A model generated the notes under the pieces. It searched no databases. It was not told the origin of the DNA and saw only the letters and a program-made list of their open reading frames with translations. Below, piece by piece: positions 39,599 through 50,244 of a stretch of 64,000 nucleotides of DNA (within the stretch, counting starts at the first letter, position 1; each line of letters begins with the position of its first letter). A program made the translations under genes and the position numbers. This DNA comes from Streptococcus cristatus (GTDB lineage Bacteria > Bacillota > Bacilli > Lactobacillales > Streptococcaceae): the NCBI RefSeq assembly GCF_003943505.1, contig NZ_RJPS01000006.1, positions 50,245 through 114,244 on the forward strand, written 5' to 3'.

Positions 39599-40279
39599 CT
39601 AATCCTCCTTGAGCCGCACGCCCAGACCCCAAATGGTCTCGATATAGTCTGTCGAACTATCCAACTGGGCTAATTTCTTACGAAGATTGCTGAGATGGGC
39701 ATTGAGCGTATTATCGCCTGGCAGATAGGTCTCCTCCCAGACCGACTCATACAGCTCCTCCTTGGTAAAAATCTTTTTAGGATGAGCCAGCAAGGTCTGG
39801 AAGATCTGAAATTCCTTCTTCCCTAGCCGCATGGACTGGTCACCAGAAGCAATTTCAAAGGTATCTGGCAGAAGGCGGATATTTTTGATTGTGGTCTCCC
39901 CAGCAGGCTTAGGCTGGGACTGCTGACTGCCTCGCAGTTGGACAGTGACACGCGCCGCCACTTCGTCTAGATTAAAAGGCTTGACAATGTAATCATTGGC
40001 ACCGTCCAGCAGATACTGGCTTACGAGACTCTTTTCACCCAGAGCGGTCAGCATGACTACTGGCACCTGACTGGTCTTGCGAATTTCCCTCAGCACCTCA
40101 TCGCCATTTTTTCCCGGCAGCATAATATCTAGCAGGACTAGATGAATCTCTTCTTCCGCAAAAATCCGCAGTCCCTCGGTTCCAGAATAAGCTGAAAACA
40201 CGACATGCTCCTGCGTAAAGAGATTTTTCAAAATCTCATGAATATCATTGTTGTCTTCAATTAGTAAAAGATTGGCCAT
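39599..40279 (-). CDS. OmpR-family response regulator
   Basis: A 226-residue regulator with an N-terminal receiver (acidic pair E8-D9, phospho-acceptor D51 in LVLLDIMLPGKNG, conserved Thr in VVMLTALGEK, Lys in DYIVKPF) and a C-terminal winged helix (LGKKEFQIFQTLLAHPKKIFTKEELYESVW, given here in family outline). The start at 40279 has GGAG seven bases upstream. It forms an operon with the kinase and probably acts on the tandem repeat at 36881. Confidence 0.95.
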   Translation of the reverse strand: MANLLLIEDNNDIHEILKNLFTQEHVVFSAYSGTEGLRIFAEEEIHLVLLDIMLPGKNGDEVLREIRKTSQVPVVMLTALGEKSLVSQYLLDGANDYIVKPFNLDEVAARVTVQLRGSQQSQPKPAGETTIKNIRLLPDTFEIASGDQSMRLGKKEFQIFQTLLAHPKKIFTKEELYESVWEETYLPGDNTLNAHLSNLRKKLAQLDSSTDYIETIWGLGVRLKED

Positions 40280-40307
40280 TCTCATTCTCCAATAGCTTGA
40301 TAAAACT

Positions 40308-40336
40308 AGTGTAGCAAGGATGAGCCAGCAAGTCAA
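40308..40336 (-). promoter_or_regulatory. Promoter of the two-component operon
   Basis: On the minus strand TTGACT (40336-40331) and TACACT (40313-40308) with a 17-base spacer. Confidence 0.75.
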
Positions 40337-40361
40337 TCAAATATAAACGATACAAAAGAAA

Positions 40362-40536
40362 GAGAGTGGGACAGAAATCGGTAATTGGTTAGAATTCGAT
40401 TTCGTCGTCCCACCTCCGCACAGTTGAGTAGGGCTATAAAAGCTGATGAAATCAGCCTAGTAGAGCCCACTCAACCACTGCGTCTTGCTCGAAAATCCAA
40501 AGACAATTGAGAGGCTAGGACTTTTGTCCCAGCCTC
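40362..40536 (-). repeat. Dispersed three-hairpin element, copy 4
   Basis: Read on the minus strand it starts GAGGCTGGGAC seven bases after the 6-phospho-beta-glucosidase stop and ends with the GTGGGAC...GTCCCAC hairpin followed by TCTCTTTCTTTTG. It fits a terminator of that gene, just upstream of the two-component promoter. Confidence 0.9.
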
Positions 40537-40543
40537 CTTGATC

Positions 40544-42004
<1,461 letters not shown>

Positions 42005-42162
42005 TTACTACTTCATTTACTTATATTATACTCCAATATCCAGACCTTTACTTGTGAAATACTGCTAAATAATGATACTATTCTACTATTTTGTTTTATT
42101 CGACAAATTTTCAGGGTTCGGTTTTTTAAAGAGATCGTCTTCAAAGATTTCTTCAGCAAAAA

Positions 42163-42336
42163 GAGGCCGGGACAAAAGTCCTAGCCTCTCAATTGTCTTT
42201 GGATTGTCGAGCAGACGCAGTGGTTGAGTGGGCTCTATTACGCTGATTTCATCAGCTTCTACAGCACTACTCAACTGTGCGGAGGTGGGACGACGAAATC
42301 GAATTCTAACGAATTAATGATTTCTGTCCCACTCTC
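42163..42336 (+). repeat. Dispersed three-hairpin element, copy 5
   Basis: Same element, starting GAGGCCGGGAC on the plus strand. Unlike the other four it has no upstream gene in that orientation: it lies between two leftward genes. The final hairpin is not followed by a T-run. This copy is the exception to the terminator rule. Confidence 0.9.
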
Positions 42337-42375
42337 ATGATGAAAAGCTGAGCTTGAGAACAAAGCAATCAACTT

Positions 42376-42954
42376 CTATTTGACAAGATTTGGAAGAATA
42401 AACATGATGAAGACGGCTGAAGCAAGCATCATTAGGATAAGAAGATAGACTGATAATTTAGTCAGCCATAAAAAGCGACCTGGCTTTAATGGCCTTTCCA
42501 CGTAAGAAAGTTTAGGTTTGTTCGGATCATAGTAAACAGTGACCTTTCCACCGATTGGGAAGCGCTCCATAAGTGGTGATTTTGTTACAGAAATGAAACT
42601 ATTTCGCCGTACCTGATACCTTAACACTTGTGGAATTTCTCCATTATCGAAACCTTCCAACTTTACTTCAGAAACAACAGAGTTAAGCGGTGTAGCAACC
42701 GTTTTTGATACGCTAGAAAGAAATCTTGGCCCTACTACCTTGTACTGATTCCCGTCAACAGTATATTCTACAACTGGGAGACTAACATTATTATAAAGAA
42801 CATTTGAGTATCTTATGATTTTTCCTTCAGTCTTTTCAGTACATTTTTTATCATCTAAATAACCACTAAAAACCAACTTACTGTACATAAAATAGGTAAA
42901 GGCAGCAAACGCTAGCATCATACAGCCAAATAATAAAAAGAAACTCGTCGACAC
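42376..42954 (-). CDS. DUF3592-like membrane protein
   Basis: The 192-residue protein has an N-terminal (about 5-24) and a C-terminal (about 165-188) hydrophobic segment with a beta-rich middle. The VTVYYDPNKPKLSYVE motif near residues 136-151 is typical of DUF3592 proteins. Function unknown. It appears to start with GTG at 42954; a weak AGGAG lies rather far upstream, so the start is uncertain. Confidence 0.65.
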   Translation of the reverse strand: MSTSFFLLFGCMMLAFAAFTYFMYSKLVFSGYLDDKKCTEKTEGKIIRYSNVLYNNVSLPVVEYTVDGNQYKVVGPRFLSSVSKTVATPLNSVVSEVKLEGFDNGEIPQVLRYQVRRNSFISVTKSPLMERFPIGGKVTVYYDPNKPKLSYVERPLKPGRFLWLTKLSVYLLILMMLASAVFIMFILPNLVK

Positions 42955-43043
42955 CTTGATTCACTCACTCCTAAACCTTCGTTAGGCTTCTATTTTAACA
43001 AAATATAAAAAAGGATACAAGAATACTAACTATTTGCGACTTT

Positions 43044-43304
43044 TTAAATCAAAGCCGTGATGGCCGTCACCAGTCCAAAAATGATTCCCGGTGCATTTGC
43101 TGCTGCAAGCGGAATATCTCTTTCTTTTTTGAAAAGTCCGTAGTAGACCCAAAGGCTACAGTTGATTGCTGCAACGAGCGGCTGGATAAAATTCCCTTTT
43201 TGCCCCGCTAGGTTGTTCATGATTTGTGGAAAATAGGACACATACATCATTACGGACATAAAGGTTGCAACCCATCCCAAAATTTTCATTTGTTTTTCAG
43301 ACAT
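43044..43304 (-). CDS. SemiSWEET sugar transporter
   Basis: An 86-residue, three-helix PQ-loop protein. Bacterial SemiSWEETs dimerise to make a sugar uniporter. The PQ motif is in VSYFPQIMNNLAGQKG and the conserved Asn of the third helix region in AAINCSLWVYYGLFK. The start at 43304 follows AGAGGT; longer starts at 43322 and 43358 lack sites. It lies downstream of spxB with its own likely promoter and an 18-bp palindrome upstream. Confidence 0.88.
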   Translation of the reverse strand: MSEKQMKILGWVATFMSVMMYVSYFPQIMNNLAGQKGNFIQPLVAAINCSLWVYYGLFKKERDIPLAAANAPGIIFGLVTAITALI

Positions 43305-43395
43305 TTTCGATACCTCTTTCATTTTTCGGTTATATTTTATAATGATAGTCCAAAACAATCAAGCCCTTTTATCCCTTTGTTATGAAGATGTAAAC

Positions 43396-43413
43396 TATCA
43401 CAATCTTGTGATA
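43396..43413. promoter_or_regulatory. 18-bp palindrome upstream of the SemiSWEET gene
   Basis: TATCACAA-TC-TTGTGATA, arms perfect over 8 bp. It lies about 35-50 bases upstream of a possible -35 (TTGATT, 43362-43357) for the SemiSWEET gene, and after the spxB terminator on the minus strand, so it is more likely an operator than a terminator. Confidence 0.45.
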
Positions 43414-43428
43414 AGTAAGAGGACAAAG

Positions 43429-43456
43429 AAAAAGACCGGACTGCTCCGATCTTTTT
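43429..43456 (-). terminator. spxB terminator
   Basis: AAAAAGACCGGA and TCCGATCTTTTT pair over 12 bases with one wobble, 16 bases after the spxB stop. Confidence 0.85.
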
Positions 43457-43472
43457 AAGTTCCACAAAGGAA

Positions 43473-45248
43473 TTATTTAATTGCGCGTGATTGCAACCCT
43501 TCTTCTTCCAAGAAGAGACGGAATGGTACGAGTTCTTCTGCTTCGTATTTTTCCTTGAAGGCTTTGATTGCTTCTTCTGAGTGAAGTTTTGGATCCAATT
43601 CAAGTACTTCTACTGGAAGTGGACGGTGTTGAGTAATGTGAGCATCGATGACAACAGTTTTACCTTCTTTGTTGAGTTTCACGGCTTCTGCAACAACTGC
43701 ATCGATGTCTTCGATACGGTCAACTGTAAATCCAACAGCTCCTTGAGCTTCAGCGATTTTCGCATAGTCAGCATTAGGGAAGTCACAACCAAACAAGTGT
43801 TTGTTTGTGTCTTCGTATTTGTCCTTGATGAAGGCATATTTACCATTTGAGAAGACAACGTTGATAACTGGAAGGTCGTATTGAACGTTTGTGATCACGT
43901 CTGGGTAGCACATGTTGAATGCACCGTCACCCATGATGTTCCATACTTGGCGATCTGGATTGTCTTTCTTAGCAGCGATACCACCAGGAAGGGCAATACC
44001 CATTGTCGCAAAGAGTGGAGATGTACGCCACATGTTCTTAGGTGTCATGTGAAGGTGACGAGTAGATGTTTGAGTAGTGTCACCTACATCGATTGAGTAG
44101 ATAGCGTCTTGATCAGCATGTTTGTTGATTGCATTGTAAACTTGATACAATTGCAATTCACCCTCAGTTTTACCTTCGAGTTTGTTCATGTAATCGCGCC
44201 AGTTTTGGTTGTTCTTCGCGTTTGCACGCCACCATGGAGTAGACTCAACTGGGTTTACTTTATCAAGGATAGCTTTAGCTGCTTGACCTGCATCACCAAG
44301 GATTGAAGCATCAAGGGCGTGACGTTTACCAAGTTTGTAAGGGTCGATATCCACTTGGATGAATTTTTCAGTGTTTTTGAATGCTTCGTAAACTTCAGCA
44401 AATGGGAAGTTTGAACCAAGGAAAAGAACTGTGTCTGCTTCAAAGACCACTTCGTTGGCTGGTTTCCAACCAACACGGTAAGCAGAACCTGTCAACCCTT
44501 CGTAGTTCCATTCGAAAGCTTCAAAGTTTTTACCAGTTGTGATGATTGGTGCTTTGATTTTACGTGACAATTCTGTAATCACTTCACCAGCTTTGACACC
44601 ACCGTAACCAGCGTAGATCACAGGGCGTTCCGCATTGTTCAAGATTTCAACCGCTTTGTCGATTTCAACTTCGTTCAAAGCAGGAGCGATAAATGAACGT
44701 TCGTATGAACCTGAACCGTAGTATGAATTTTCGTCGATTTCTTGGAAACCGAAGTTTACTGGGATTTCAACAACAGCTGGACCTTTTTTAGAAACTGCAG
44801 CACGGCAAGCTTCGTCAATCACTTTTGGCAATTGCTCAGCGTAAGCTACACGTTTGTTGTAAACAGCGATACCGTTGTACATTGGGTTTTGGTTCAATTC
44901 TTGGAAGGCATCCATGTTGAGTTCGTTGACTGGACGTGATCCAAGGATAGCAAGGAATGGAGTGTTGTCCATAGCTGCATCGTAAACACCGTTAATCAAG
45001 TGAGTTGCACCTGGACCACCTGAACCAACTGCAACTCCGATTGAGCCGCCGAATTTAGCTTGCATCACCGCTGCAAGAGCACCTGTTTCTTCGTGGCGAA
45101 CTTGCAAGAAGCGGATATCTTTGTCTTCAGCCAAAGCATCCATGAGTGAGCTGAGTGTTCCTGATGGGATACCGTAGATAGTATCTACGCCCCATGTCTT
45201 CAATACGTTGAGCATTGCTGCAGATGCAGTAATTTTCCCTTGAGTCAT
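43473..45248 (-). CDS. spxB: Pyruvate oxidase
   Basis: SpxB converts pyruvate, phosphate and oxygen to acetyl phosphate, CO2 and hydrogen peroxide, the main source of peroxide in oral streptococci. The 591-residue ThDP enzyme shows DTIYGIPSG and the ThDP-activating Glu in [13 protein letters not shown], an FAD-binding middle, and the ThDP/Mg motif [17 protein letters not shown] (about residue 445). AAAGGAG precedes the ATG. The 352-base upstream region has a partial cre match. It is a single-gene unit. Confidence 0.98.
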   Translation of the reverse strand: MTQGKITASAAMLNVLKTWGVDTIYGIPSGTLSSLMDALAEDKDIRFLQVRHEETGALAAVMQAKFGGSIGVAVGSGGPGATHLINGVYDAAMDNTPFLAILGSRPVNELNMDAFQELNQNPMYNGIAVYNKRVAYAEQLPKVIDEACRAAVSKKGPAVVEIPVNFGFQEIDENSYYGSGSYERSFIAPALNEVEIDKAVEILNNAERPVIYAGYGGVKAGEVITELSRKIKAPIITTGKNFEAFEWNYEGLTGSAYRVGWKPANEVVFEADTVLFLGSNFPFAEVYEAFKNTEKFIQVDIDPYKLGKRHALDASILGDAGQAAKAILDKVNPVESTPWWRANAKNNQNWRDYMNKLEGKTEGELQLYQVYNAINKHADQDAIYSIDVGDTTQTSTRHLHMTPKNMWRTSPLFATMGIALPGGIAAKKDNPDRQVWNIMGDGAFNMCYPDVITNVQYDLPVINVVFSNGKYAFIKDKYEDTNKHLFGCDFPNADYAKIAEAQGAVGFTVDRIEDIDAVVAEAVKLNKEGKTVVIDAHITQHRPLPVEVLELDPKLHSEEAIKAFKEKYEAEELVPFRLFLEEEGLQSRAIK

Positions 45249-45375
45249 AATGATAACTCTCCTTTAAATCTATATTGATCCTTTAAAAATGTAGCATAGC
45301 GCTTCTACTCCATCTTTGCGATCAGGTTTCGTTTTGAAAATGAGTTTTTTCTGACATTTCTCATGAAAACGATTT

Positions 45376-45389
45376 ACAAAACGATTACA
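45376..45389 (-). promoter_or_regulatory. Partial cre (CcpA) site upstream of spxB
   Basis: On the minus strand TGTAATCGTTTTGT matches 12 of 14 positions of TGWAANCGNTNWCA, failing at the last two. CcpA control of spxB is known in some streptococci; this site alone is weak evidence. Confidence 0.4.
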
Positions 45390-45561
45390 GTATTAATTTA
45401 TCACAAAGAGATTCACATGTATAAGAATCTGCTCAGAGATACTCAATCCCTATTACATAACAGATGCTCTTTTTGAGAAAATTTCACAAACTATAGTAGA
45501 ATAGGATATTTTATTATAATTTGCATGCACCTCTAAGACTTGTAGCTGTAGGAAATTAAAC

Positions 45562-45593
45562 AAAAAGCGATACAAAATTCTGTATCACTTTTT
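45562..45593 (-). terminator. Terminator of the copper operon
   Basis: AAAAAGCGATACA and TGTATCACTTTTT pair over 13 bases with one mismatch, eight bases after the copA stop. Confidence 0.85.
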
Positions 45594-45600
45594 ATTTCAT

Positions 45601-47823
45601 TTAATCAATTTTCTCAACATTGAGAAGCAGCGAGCTAGTCAAAACAGACAAAGAACTAAGGGCCATAGCAAGACCTGCTAGTTCTGGATTGAGGGTCAAT
45701 CCCAGTCCTACAAAGACTCCAGCAGCAATTGGAATCCCAAGGATATTGTAGATAGAGGCCCAGAAGAGATTGAGTAAGATCCTGCGGAAGGTCTTTTGGC
45801 TCATGTCAAAGGCGCGCACAACGCCAAGTAAATCATTTTGCGTGAGCACGATGCCACCGGACTCGATCGCAATATCCGTTCCAGATCCCATAGCGATCCC
45901 CACATCCGCGATCGAGAGAGCTGGAGCATCATTAATCCCATCTCCAACAAAGGCGACCTTGCTAGCTTCTTGCAGTTTTTGGATGGCGCTAGCTTTTTCT
46001 TGAGGAAGGACATCAGCAATGACGGTGTCAATTCCCACTTGCTTAGCAATAGCTTGGGCCACCCGTTCATTATCCCCCGTTAACATGACCGTTTTCAAGC
46101 CCCGTTCTTTGAGCTTTTTGATCGCTTCTTTTGAGCTGGCCTTCGGAGCATCTTGAATGGCAATCAAGCCAATCACTTGCCCATCCACAGACAAACTGAT
46201 CACTGTTTTGGCCTGCTCTTGCAACTCTACCATCCGTTTTTCAAGCTCCGGATCCATCGCTGTCCCGTCATGAAGTTTGCCATTTCCCAAGGTCACCAAC
46301 TGCTGGTCGATCTGACCTTGGACCCCTTTTCCTTCAATCGCTTGGAAGTTTTCCACAGGGGATAACACCAAACCTTTTTCTTCTGCTTGGGATAACACCG
46401 CTTGGGCTAGTGGATGTTCTGAAAAAGTTTCAAGACTAGCAGCCAGTGTCAAGACACGCGCTTCATCTCCTACAACATCGGTTACAAGTGGTTGGCCAAT
46501 GGTAATAGTCCCTGTCTTATCAAACACAACGGTTTGAATCTTTTGCACTTCTTGAAGAACTGTTCCATTTTTAATCAGAACCCCCATCTTGGCACTACGG
46601 CCGGTTCCGACCATCAGGGCTGTTGGGGTTGCTAAACCAAGGGCACAAGGACAGGCAATAATGAGGACAGAGACTGCATAGAGCATGGCCTCTTGAAGCG
46701 ACGCGCCCAGAAGCACGGACCAAACCCAGAAAGTCGTAATGGCCAAAATCGTCACCACTGGAACAAAGATACCTGAAATCTTATCCGTCAAATCTTGAAT
46801 AGGAGCACGACTGGATTGGGCCATTTTGACAAAGTCCACAATTTGAGATAAGAGGGTCTCACTACCGACTTTTTCAGCCTTAAAGAGAATGGTCCCATTG
46901 CTGTTGATAGTGGAGCCGATAACTGCATCACCAACTGATTTTTCCACAGGCAAGCTTTCACCTGTCACCATCGACTCATCAATGGTCGTACTTCCTTCTA
47001 CAATCGTCCCATCAACCGCGATCTTTTCCCCAGGACGGACCCGAATCAAGTCATCAATTTGGATATCTTCTGCCGCCACCTCGACATAGTTCCCATCACG
47101 GAGAACTTGAGCCGTTTTTGCCTGCAAATCCAACAACTTTTCCACAGCCTCGGAGGCATTGTTACGCATCCGTTCTTCAAAGATTTGCCCTAAGAGGATA
47201 AAGAAGATGATAAAACCCGCAGCCTCAAAGTATACTGGCTGACCAGTAAAAAGGGCAAATACACTATAGACATAGGCTACCAGGGTTCCAAGAGCTACCA
47301 AGGTATCCATATTGGAATGGTGCTTCTTAAATGAGGCCCAGGCACTCTTGATAAAAGGAACTCCTGCTACCAACATGATCGGCGTTGTCGCTAGAAAAGT
47401 CCCCCAGCGACTGACTGGATGGGATACAAATCCTGCCATCATCCCGATCATCAAGATCAATAAGGGAAGAGTAAAGATACTAGTAATCCAAAAGCGACCC
47501 AGTAAACTTAAGACACGACGGCGTTTTTCCACAACCGTGTAAGAACCCTTTTGCATCTTCATTCCACATGAAAACTCGAAGTCCCCTGTTTCTGTCGGGG
47601 TAAAGGATATCACCTTATCCACACCGACTTCCAAAGGCTCTAAAATCCCCTGATCTTCAAACAGAATTTCCTTGTAACAGCCGGAAGGATTGACCCGATG
47701 GAAGGTGATTTCAGCAGGGATCCCTTTTTGAAGTTGAAATTCCTTTGGACTATAGCCTTTTTCTGCTGTAATACGGATCTTTTGCACTCCGTTTTCCACA
47801 ACTGCTTTTTGTTTTTCTACCAT
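45601..47823 (-). CDS. copA: Copper-exporting P1B ATPase with N-terminal cupredoxin-like domain
   Basis: CopA pumps Cu(I) out of the cell. The 740-residue protein lacks the usual N-terminal GMTCxxC heavy-metal domain. Residues 1-98 are instead a cupredoxin-like domain with likely copper ligands Cys49, Cys86, Met88 and Met90 (SGCYKE, SCGMKM), like the CupA domain next door. The P-type core shows the CPC transport motif [13 protein letters not shown], phosphorylation site [16 protein letters not shown] and [11 protein letters not shown]. The start at 47823 follows AAGGAG. Last gene of copY-cupA-copA. Confidence 0.96.
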   Translation of the reverse strand: MVEKQKAVVENGVQKIRITAEKGYSPKEFQLQKGIPAEITFHRVNPSGCYKEILFEDQGILEPLEVGVDKVISFTPTETGDFEFSCGMKMQKGSYTVVEKRRRVLSLLGRFWITSIFTLPLLILMIGMMAGFVSHPVSRWGTFLATTPIMLVAGVPFIKSAWASFKKHHSNMDTLVALGTLVAYVYSVFALFTGQPVYFEAAGFIIFFILLGQIFEERMRNNASEAVEKLLDLQAKTAQVLRDGNYVEVAAEDIQIDDLIRVRPGEKIAVDGTIVEGSTTIDESMVTGESLPVEKSVGDAVIGSTINSNGTILFKAEKVGSETLLSQIVDFVKMAQSSRAPIQDLTDKISGIFVPVVTILAITTFWVWSVLLGASLQEAMLYAVSVLIIACPCALGLATPTALMVGTGRSAKMGVLIKNGTVLQEVQKIQTVVFDKTGTITIGQPLVTDVVGDEARVLTLAASLETFSEHPLAQAVLSQAEEKGLVLSPVENFQAIEGKGVQGQIDQQLVTLGNGKLHDGTAMDPELEKRMVELQEQAKTVISLSVDGQVIGLIAIQDAPKASSKEAIKKLKERGLKTVMLTGDNERVAQAIAKQVGIDTVIADVLPQEKASAIQKLQEASKVAFVGDGINDAPALSIADVGIAMGSGTDIAIESGGIVLTQNDLLGVVRAFDMSQKTFRRILLNLFWASIYNILGIPIAAGVFVGLGLTLNPELAGLAMALSSLSVLTSSLLLNVEKID

Positions 47824-47833
47824 ACCTACTCCT

Positions 47834-48205
47834 TTATTCCACAATCATGTGACCATGCATCATGTTCATTCCACATGAATACCCATATTCGCCCGCTTTT
47901 TCTGGCGTAATTTCAATGACATGTTTTTCACCTAAAGGCAAATCTTCATGAACGCCAAAATCTGGAAAGATCACTTGAGCCAGACATGAAGATGGATCCT
48001 TGCGATGAAAGATGATCCGGGCTGGAACATTCTTTTTCAGGACAATGGTTTCAGGCGAATAGCCCCCCATGACTTCGACTTCAATTTCTTGATAACCTGA
48101 TTTCTGACGAGCGTGGCCGCTTACCTTTTCATGCTCTGCAAAGAACCACCAAGCAATAAAAGCAACCACAAGTAAACAAACAATACTAATCAACAATCCA
48201 AACAT
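47834..48205 (-). CDS. cupA: Membrane-anchored cupredoxin copper chaperone CupA
   Basis: The 123-residue protein has one N-terminal membrane helix (about 3-23) and a cupredoxin domain with Cys74, Cys111, Met113 and Met115, the ligand set I recall for pneumococcal CupA, which holds Cu(I) at two sites and passes it to CopA. It ends ten bases before the copA start and begins 18 bases after copY. A matching cupredoxin domain on CopA supports direct handover. Confidence 0.93.
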   Translation of the reverse strand: MFGLLISIVCLLVVAFIAWWFFAEHEKVSGHARQKSGYQEIEVEVMGGYSPETIVLKKNVPARIIFHRKDPSSCLAQVIFPDFGVHEDLPLGEKHVIEITPEKAGEYGYSCGMNMMHGHMIVE

Positions 48206-48223
48206 GGAATTTCCTTCTTTCTA

Positions 48224-48619
48224 TTACATACAATTGCAAGGGACTGTTTCGACAGCCTCTGCTTTCTTTTCTTCCAGGACCTGCTGCAGCTGATTAAGAT
48301 CTGCAAGCGTAAAGTCACTCGCCTGAATCAAGTTTTCAAGCACCTGGACAATCCTTTTGGAGCAAACCTTGTCTTTCACATCCTCAACGACCAAGTCTAA
48401 ACTCTGGTCCTGCTTCAACAAAGCCGAGTAAACAAAGGCTTTGCCTGATTTTTCTCTAGTCAAACATCCTTTCTCCACCAAGCGGGTCAAGAGAGTCTTG
48501 ATCGTCGACTTCGACCAGTCAAAGCGCTCGGACAAGACTGCGATCAAATCCGTGCTGGTCTGCTTGCCTTCCATCCAGATAATCTTCATGATGCGCCATT
48601 CCGCATTGGAAATTTGCAT
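48224..48619 (-). CDS. copY: Copper-responsive repressor CopY
   Basis: CopY, a BlaI/MecI-fold repressor, binds the cop box and is released when Cu(I) displaces its zinc. The 131-residue protein has an N-terminal winged helix (ISNAEWRIMKIIWMEGKQTS; WSKSTIKTLLTRLVEKGCL) and ends VPCNCM. It carries one visible CxC pair rather than the CxCx4CxC hook of E. hirae CopY; Cys at about residue 90 (KVCSKR) might contribute. First gene of the copper operon, under its own operator pair. Confidence 0.93.
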   Translation of the reverse strand: MQISNAEWRIMKIIWMEGKQTSTDLIAVLSERFDWSKSTIKTLLTRLVEKGCLTREKSGKAFVYSALLKQDQSLDLVVEDVKDKVCSKRIVQVLENLIQASDFTLADLNQLQQVLEEKKAEAVETVPCNCM

Positions 48620-48638
48620 GACCTCTCCTTTCTAAATC

Positions 48639-48648
48639 TACATTTGTA
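48639..48648. promoter_or_regulatory. cop box 1 (TACATTTGTA)
   Basis: Perfect match to TACAnnTGTA, between the -10 box and the copY start. Confidence 0.93.
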
Positions 48649-48662
48649 AACCTTGTGATGTT

Positions 48663-48691
48663 ATTCTACTCCTAAGATTTACATTTGTCAA
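48663..48691 (-). promoter_or_regulatory. Promoter of copY-cupA-copA
   Basis: On the minus strand TTGACA (48691-48686) and TAGAAT (48668-48663) with a 17-base spacer. Confidence 0.9.
48680..48689. promoter_or_regulatory. cop box 2 (TACATTTGTC)
   Basis: One mismatch from TACAnnTGTA. It overlaps the -35 box, so CopY bound here would block polymerase. Its centre is 41 bp from box 1. Confidence 0.85.
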
Positions 48692-48710
48692 CCAAAAGTT
48701 AAAAAAAAAA

Positions 48711-48734
48711 ACAAATCTTCCTTTGAAGATTTGT
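48711..48734 (-). terminator. Terminator of the SGNH/HAD genes
   Basis: ACAAATCTTC and GAAGATTTGT form a 10-bp stem with a 4-base loop; on the minus strand it is followed by more than ten Ts. Confidence 0.92.
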
Positions 48735-48768
48735 CTGGTTGGGCTTTTTTCACTCCCTATTTTTATCT

Positions 48769-49401
48769 CTATAACGTTTCCTGCAGAGCTTGGGCTAGGA
48801 TGCGATACCCGGCCACACTTAGATGGAGGCCATCTGTCGTATAGGCTTCTGCTAACTGCCCCACTTCATCCAATAAAGACGAATACACATCGACATAGCT
48901 GACCTGGTAGTAGGCTTGGGCCAATTCTTGGTAGGCACGATTAAGGGCTTGGATTTTCTTGTTCGTTCGGATATAAACTGTCCCTTTGTACTGCTCCTGC
49001 TCATTCACAGGCAGGACGGACAGCAACTGGATCTGAGCCAGAGGATAGTCGCGGGAAATTTCCTGAATAACCGCTTCCAGATTGGCCAGCGTTTCAGCCT
49101 GAGCCATCTCCTTGCCAATGTCGTTGGTTCCAATTAGGAGAAAGACCTTGTCCAGAGCCTGCCCAAAGAGATGGGCATCCAAGTTTTCTAAAAGCAAATC
49201 AGTCTTGTAGCCACGAATACCACGATTGACTAAGGTTTTAGGACTTTGCAATAGCTCATGCAGTGGGAAATATTCCACAATCGAATCACCGATAAAAATA
49301 ATCGCTGGCTCGTTTACTGCAAGCTGATTCAGATCCCGATAATTTTTCTGGATCTTTGCCTGCTCATTTAAAAGCCACTGTTCTAATAGTTGAACTGCCA
49401 T
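48769..49401 (-). CDS. SGNH/GDSL hydrolase family protein
   Basis: A 210-residue esterase/lipase-type hydrolase with the catalytic Ser in IIFIGDSIVEYF (block I), the block III motif LLIGTNDIG and the Asp/His pair TTDGLHLSVAGY (block V). There is no signal peptide, so it is probably cytoplasmic; the substrate is unknown. Its ATG directly abuts the stop of the HAD gene upstream, so the two are co-translated. Confidence 0.9.
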   Translation of the reverse strand: MAVQLLEQWLLNEQAKIQKNYRDLNQLAVNEPAIIFIGDSIVEYFPLHELLQSPKTLVNRGIRGYKTDLLLENLDAHLFGQALDKVFLLIGTNDIGKEMAQAETLANLEAVIQEISRDYPLAQIQLLSVLPVNEQEQYKGTVYIRTNKKIQALNRAYQELAQAYYQVSYVDVYSSLLDEVGQLAEAYTTDGLHLSVAGYRILAQALQETL

Positions 49402-50229
49402 TTAGACTCCTTTTTCTAAGTATTGCTCAATCACTTGCAAAACACCGGCCTCTGAATTGGCTGGTGCCAAGCGACTGGCAATGCGCTTAATCTTCTCGTC
49501 CCCATTTTCCATAGCATAGGAGAAATCCGCTAGTTCCAGCATTTCCAAGTCGTTTTCACTGTCGCCAAAAGCCATGATTTCCTTGCTTTTGATTTGCCAC
49601 CGATCCATGAGCTGACGAAGTCCCCAAGCCTTATGAAGACCTTCTTGGATAATATCAATCGCGCCATAACCGCTGGTCACAGCACTCAATCTTCCAGCAA
49701 ATGCTGTATTGATCTGCTGCGTAATCTCTGCCGCTTGCGCTTCATCTACCATAATGCTCATCTTCAGCACTTCTTCCAACGGATGATCTTGCAGATTAGG
49801 CACGAAATTCATTCGTTTGTAGAAATGAACCGCCATTTCTTCTGTCATAATCTTGCTAATCATCGGAAAATCCGTACCGTCCTGAACAAAGCCGCCTTTA
49901 GTAGAAGTGACCACCAGATGCACCTCTCGTTCTTGACCCTGAAAATAAGCCAGCGTATCCGCAATCAAATCAGGCTGCCAGAAAGTGCCCAGCAACATTT
50001 CATTCTTTTCAAAGATTCTAGCGCCGTTGGCGACAATCAGGGTCATACGCTCTGTCAAATCGCCCAACAATAAGCGCATTCGTTGGATTTCATTGCCCGT
50101 CGCAATGACAAACTTGATGTCCCGCTCTTCCAGCTGGTCTAAAACTGCTGTCAGGCGTGGCAAATCCAGCTCTCCTTTCGGATCCAAAAGGGTGCCGTCC
50201 ATATCCGTAGCGATCATTTTAATTGGCAT
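49402..50229 (-). CDS. Cof-type HAD family hydrolase
   Basis: A 275-residue phosphatase with HAD motif I DMDGTLLD at residues 9-16, motif II VIATGNE, motif III Lys near HKAWGL and motif IV FGDSENDLEM. Cof-type enzymes act on sugar phosphates, nucleotides or flavin precursors; no substrate can be chosen. It precedes the SGNH gene with no gap. Confidence 0.92.
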   Translation of the reverse strand: MPIKMIATDMDGTLLDPKGELDLPRLTAVLDQLEERDIKFVIATGNEIQRMRLLLGDLTERMTLIVANGARIFEKNEMLLGTFWQPDLIADTLAYFQGQEREVHLVVTSTKGGFVQDGTDFPMISKIMTEEMAVHFYKRMNFVPNLQDHPLEEVLKMSIMVDEAQAAEITQQINTAFAGRLSAVTSGYGAIDIIQEGLHKAWGLRQLMDRWQIKSKEIMAFGDSENDLEMLELADFSYAMENGDEKIKRIASRLAPANSEAGVLQVIEQYLEKGV

Positions 50230-50244
50230 CTTTCCACCTCATTT

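Larger units (their letters stand above)
45249..45600. other. spxB upstream region
   Basis: No gene is visible in 352 bases. It holds the copA terminator at its far end and a cre-like sequence at 45376-45389. On the minus strand TATAAT occurs at 45513-45508 but without a good -35. The spxB start site cannot be fixed by eye. Confidence 0.5.

Noticed and set aside
43396..43413. Rex or Crp site
   Set aside because: The TTGTGA and TCACAA half-sites are in the reverse order from both consensus sequences.
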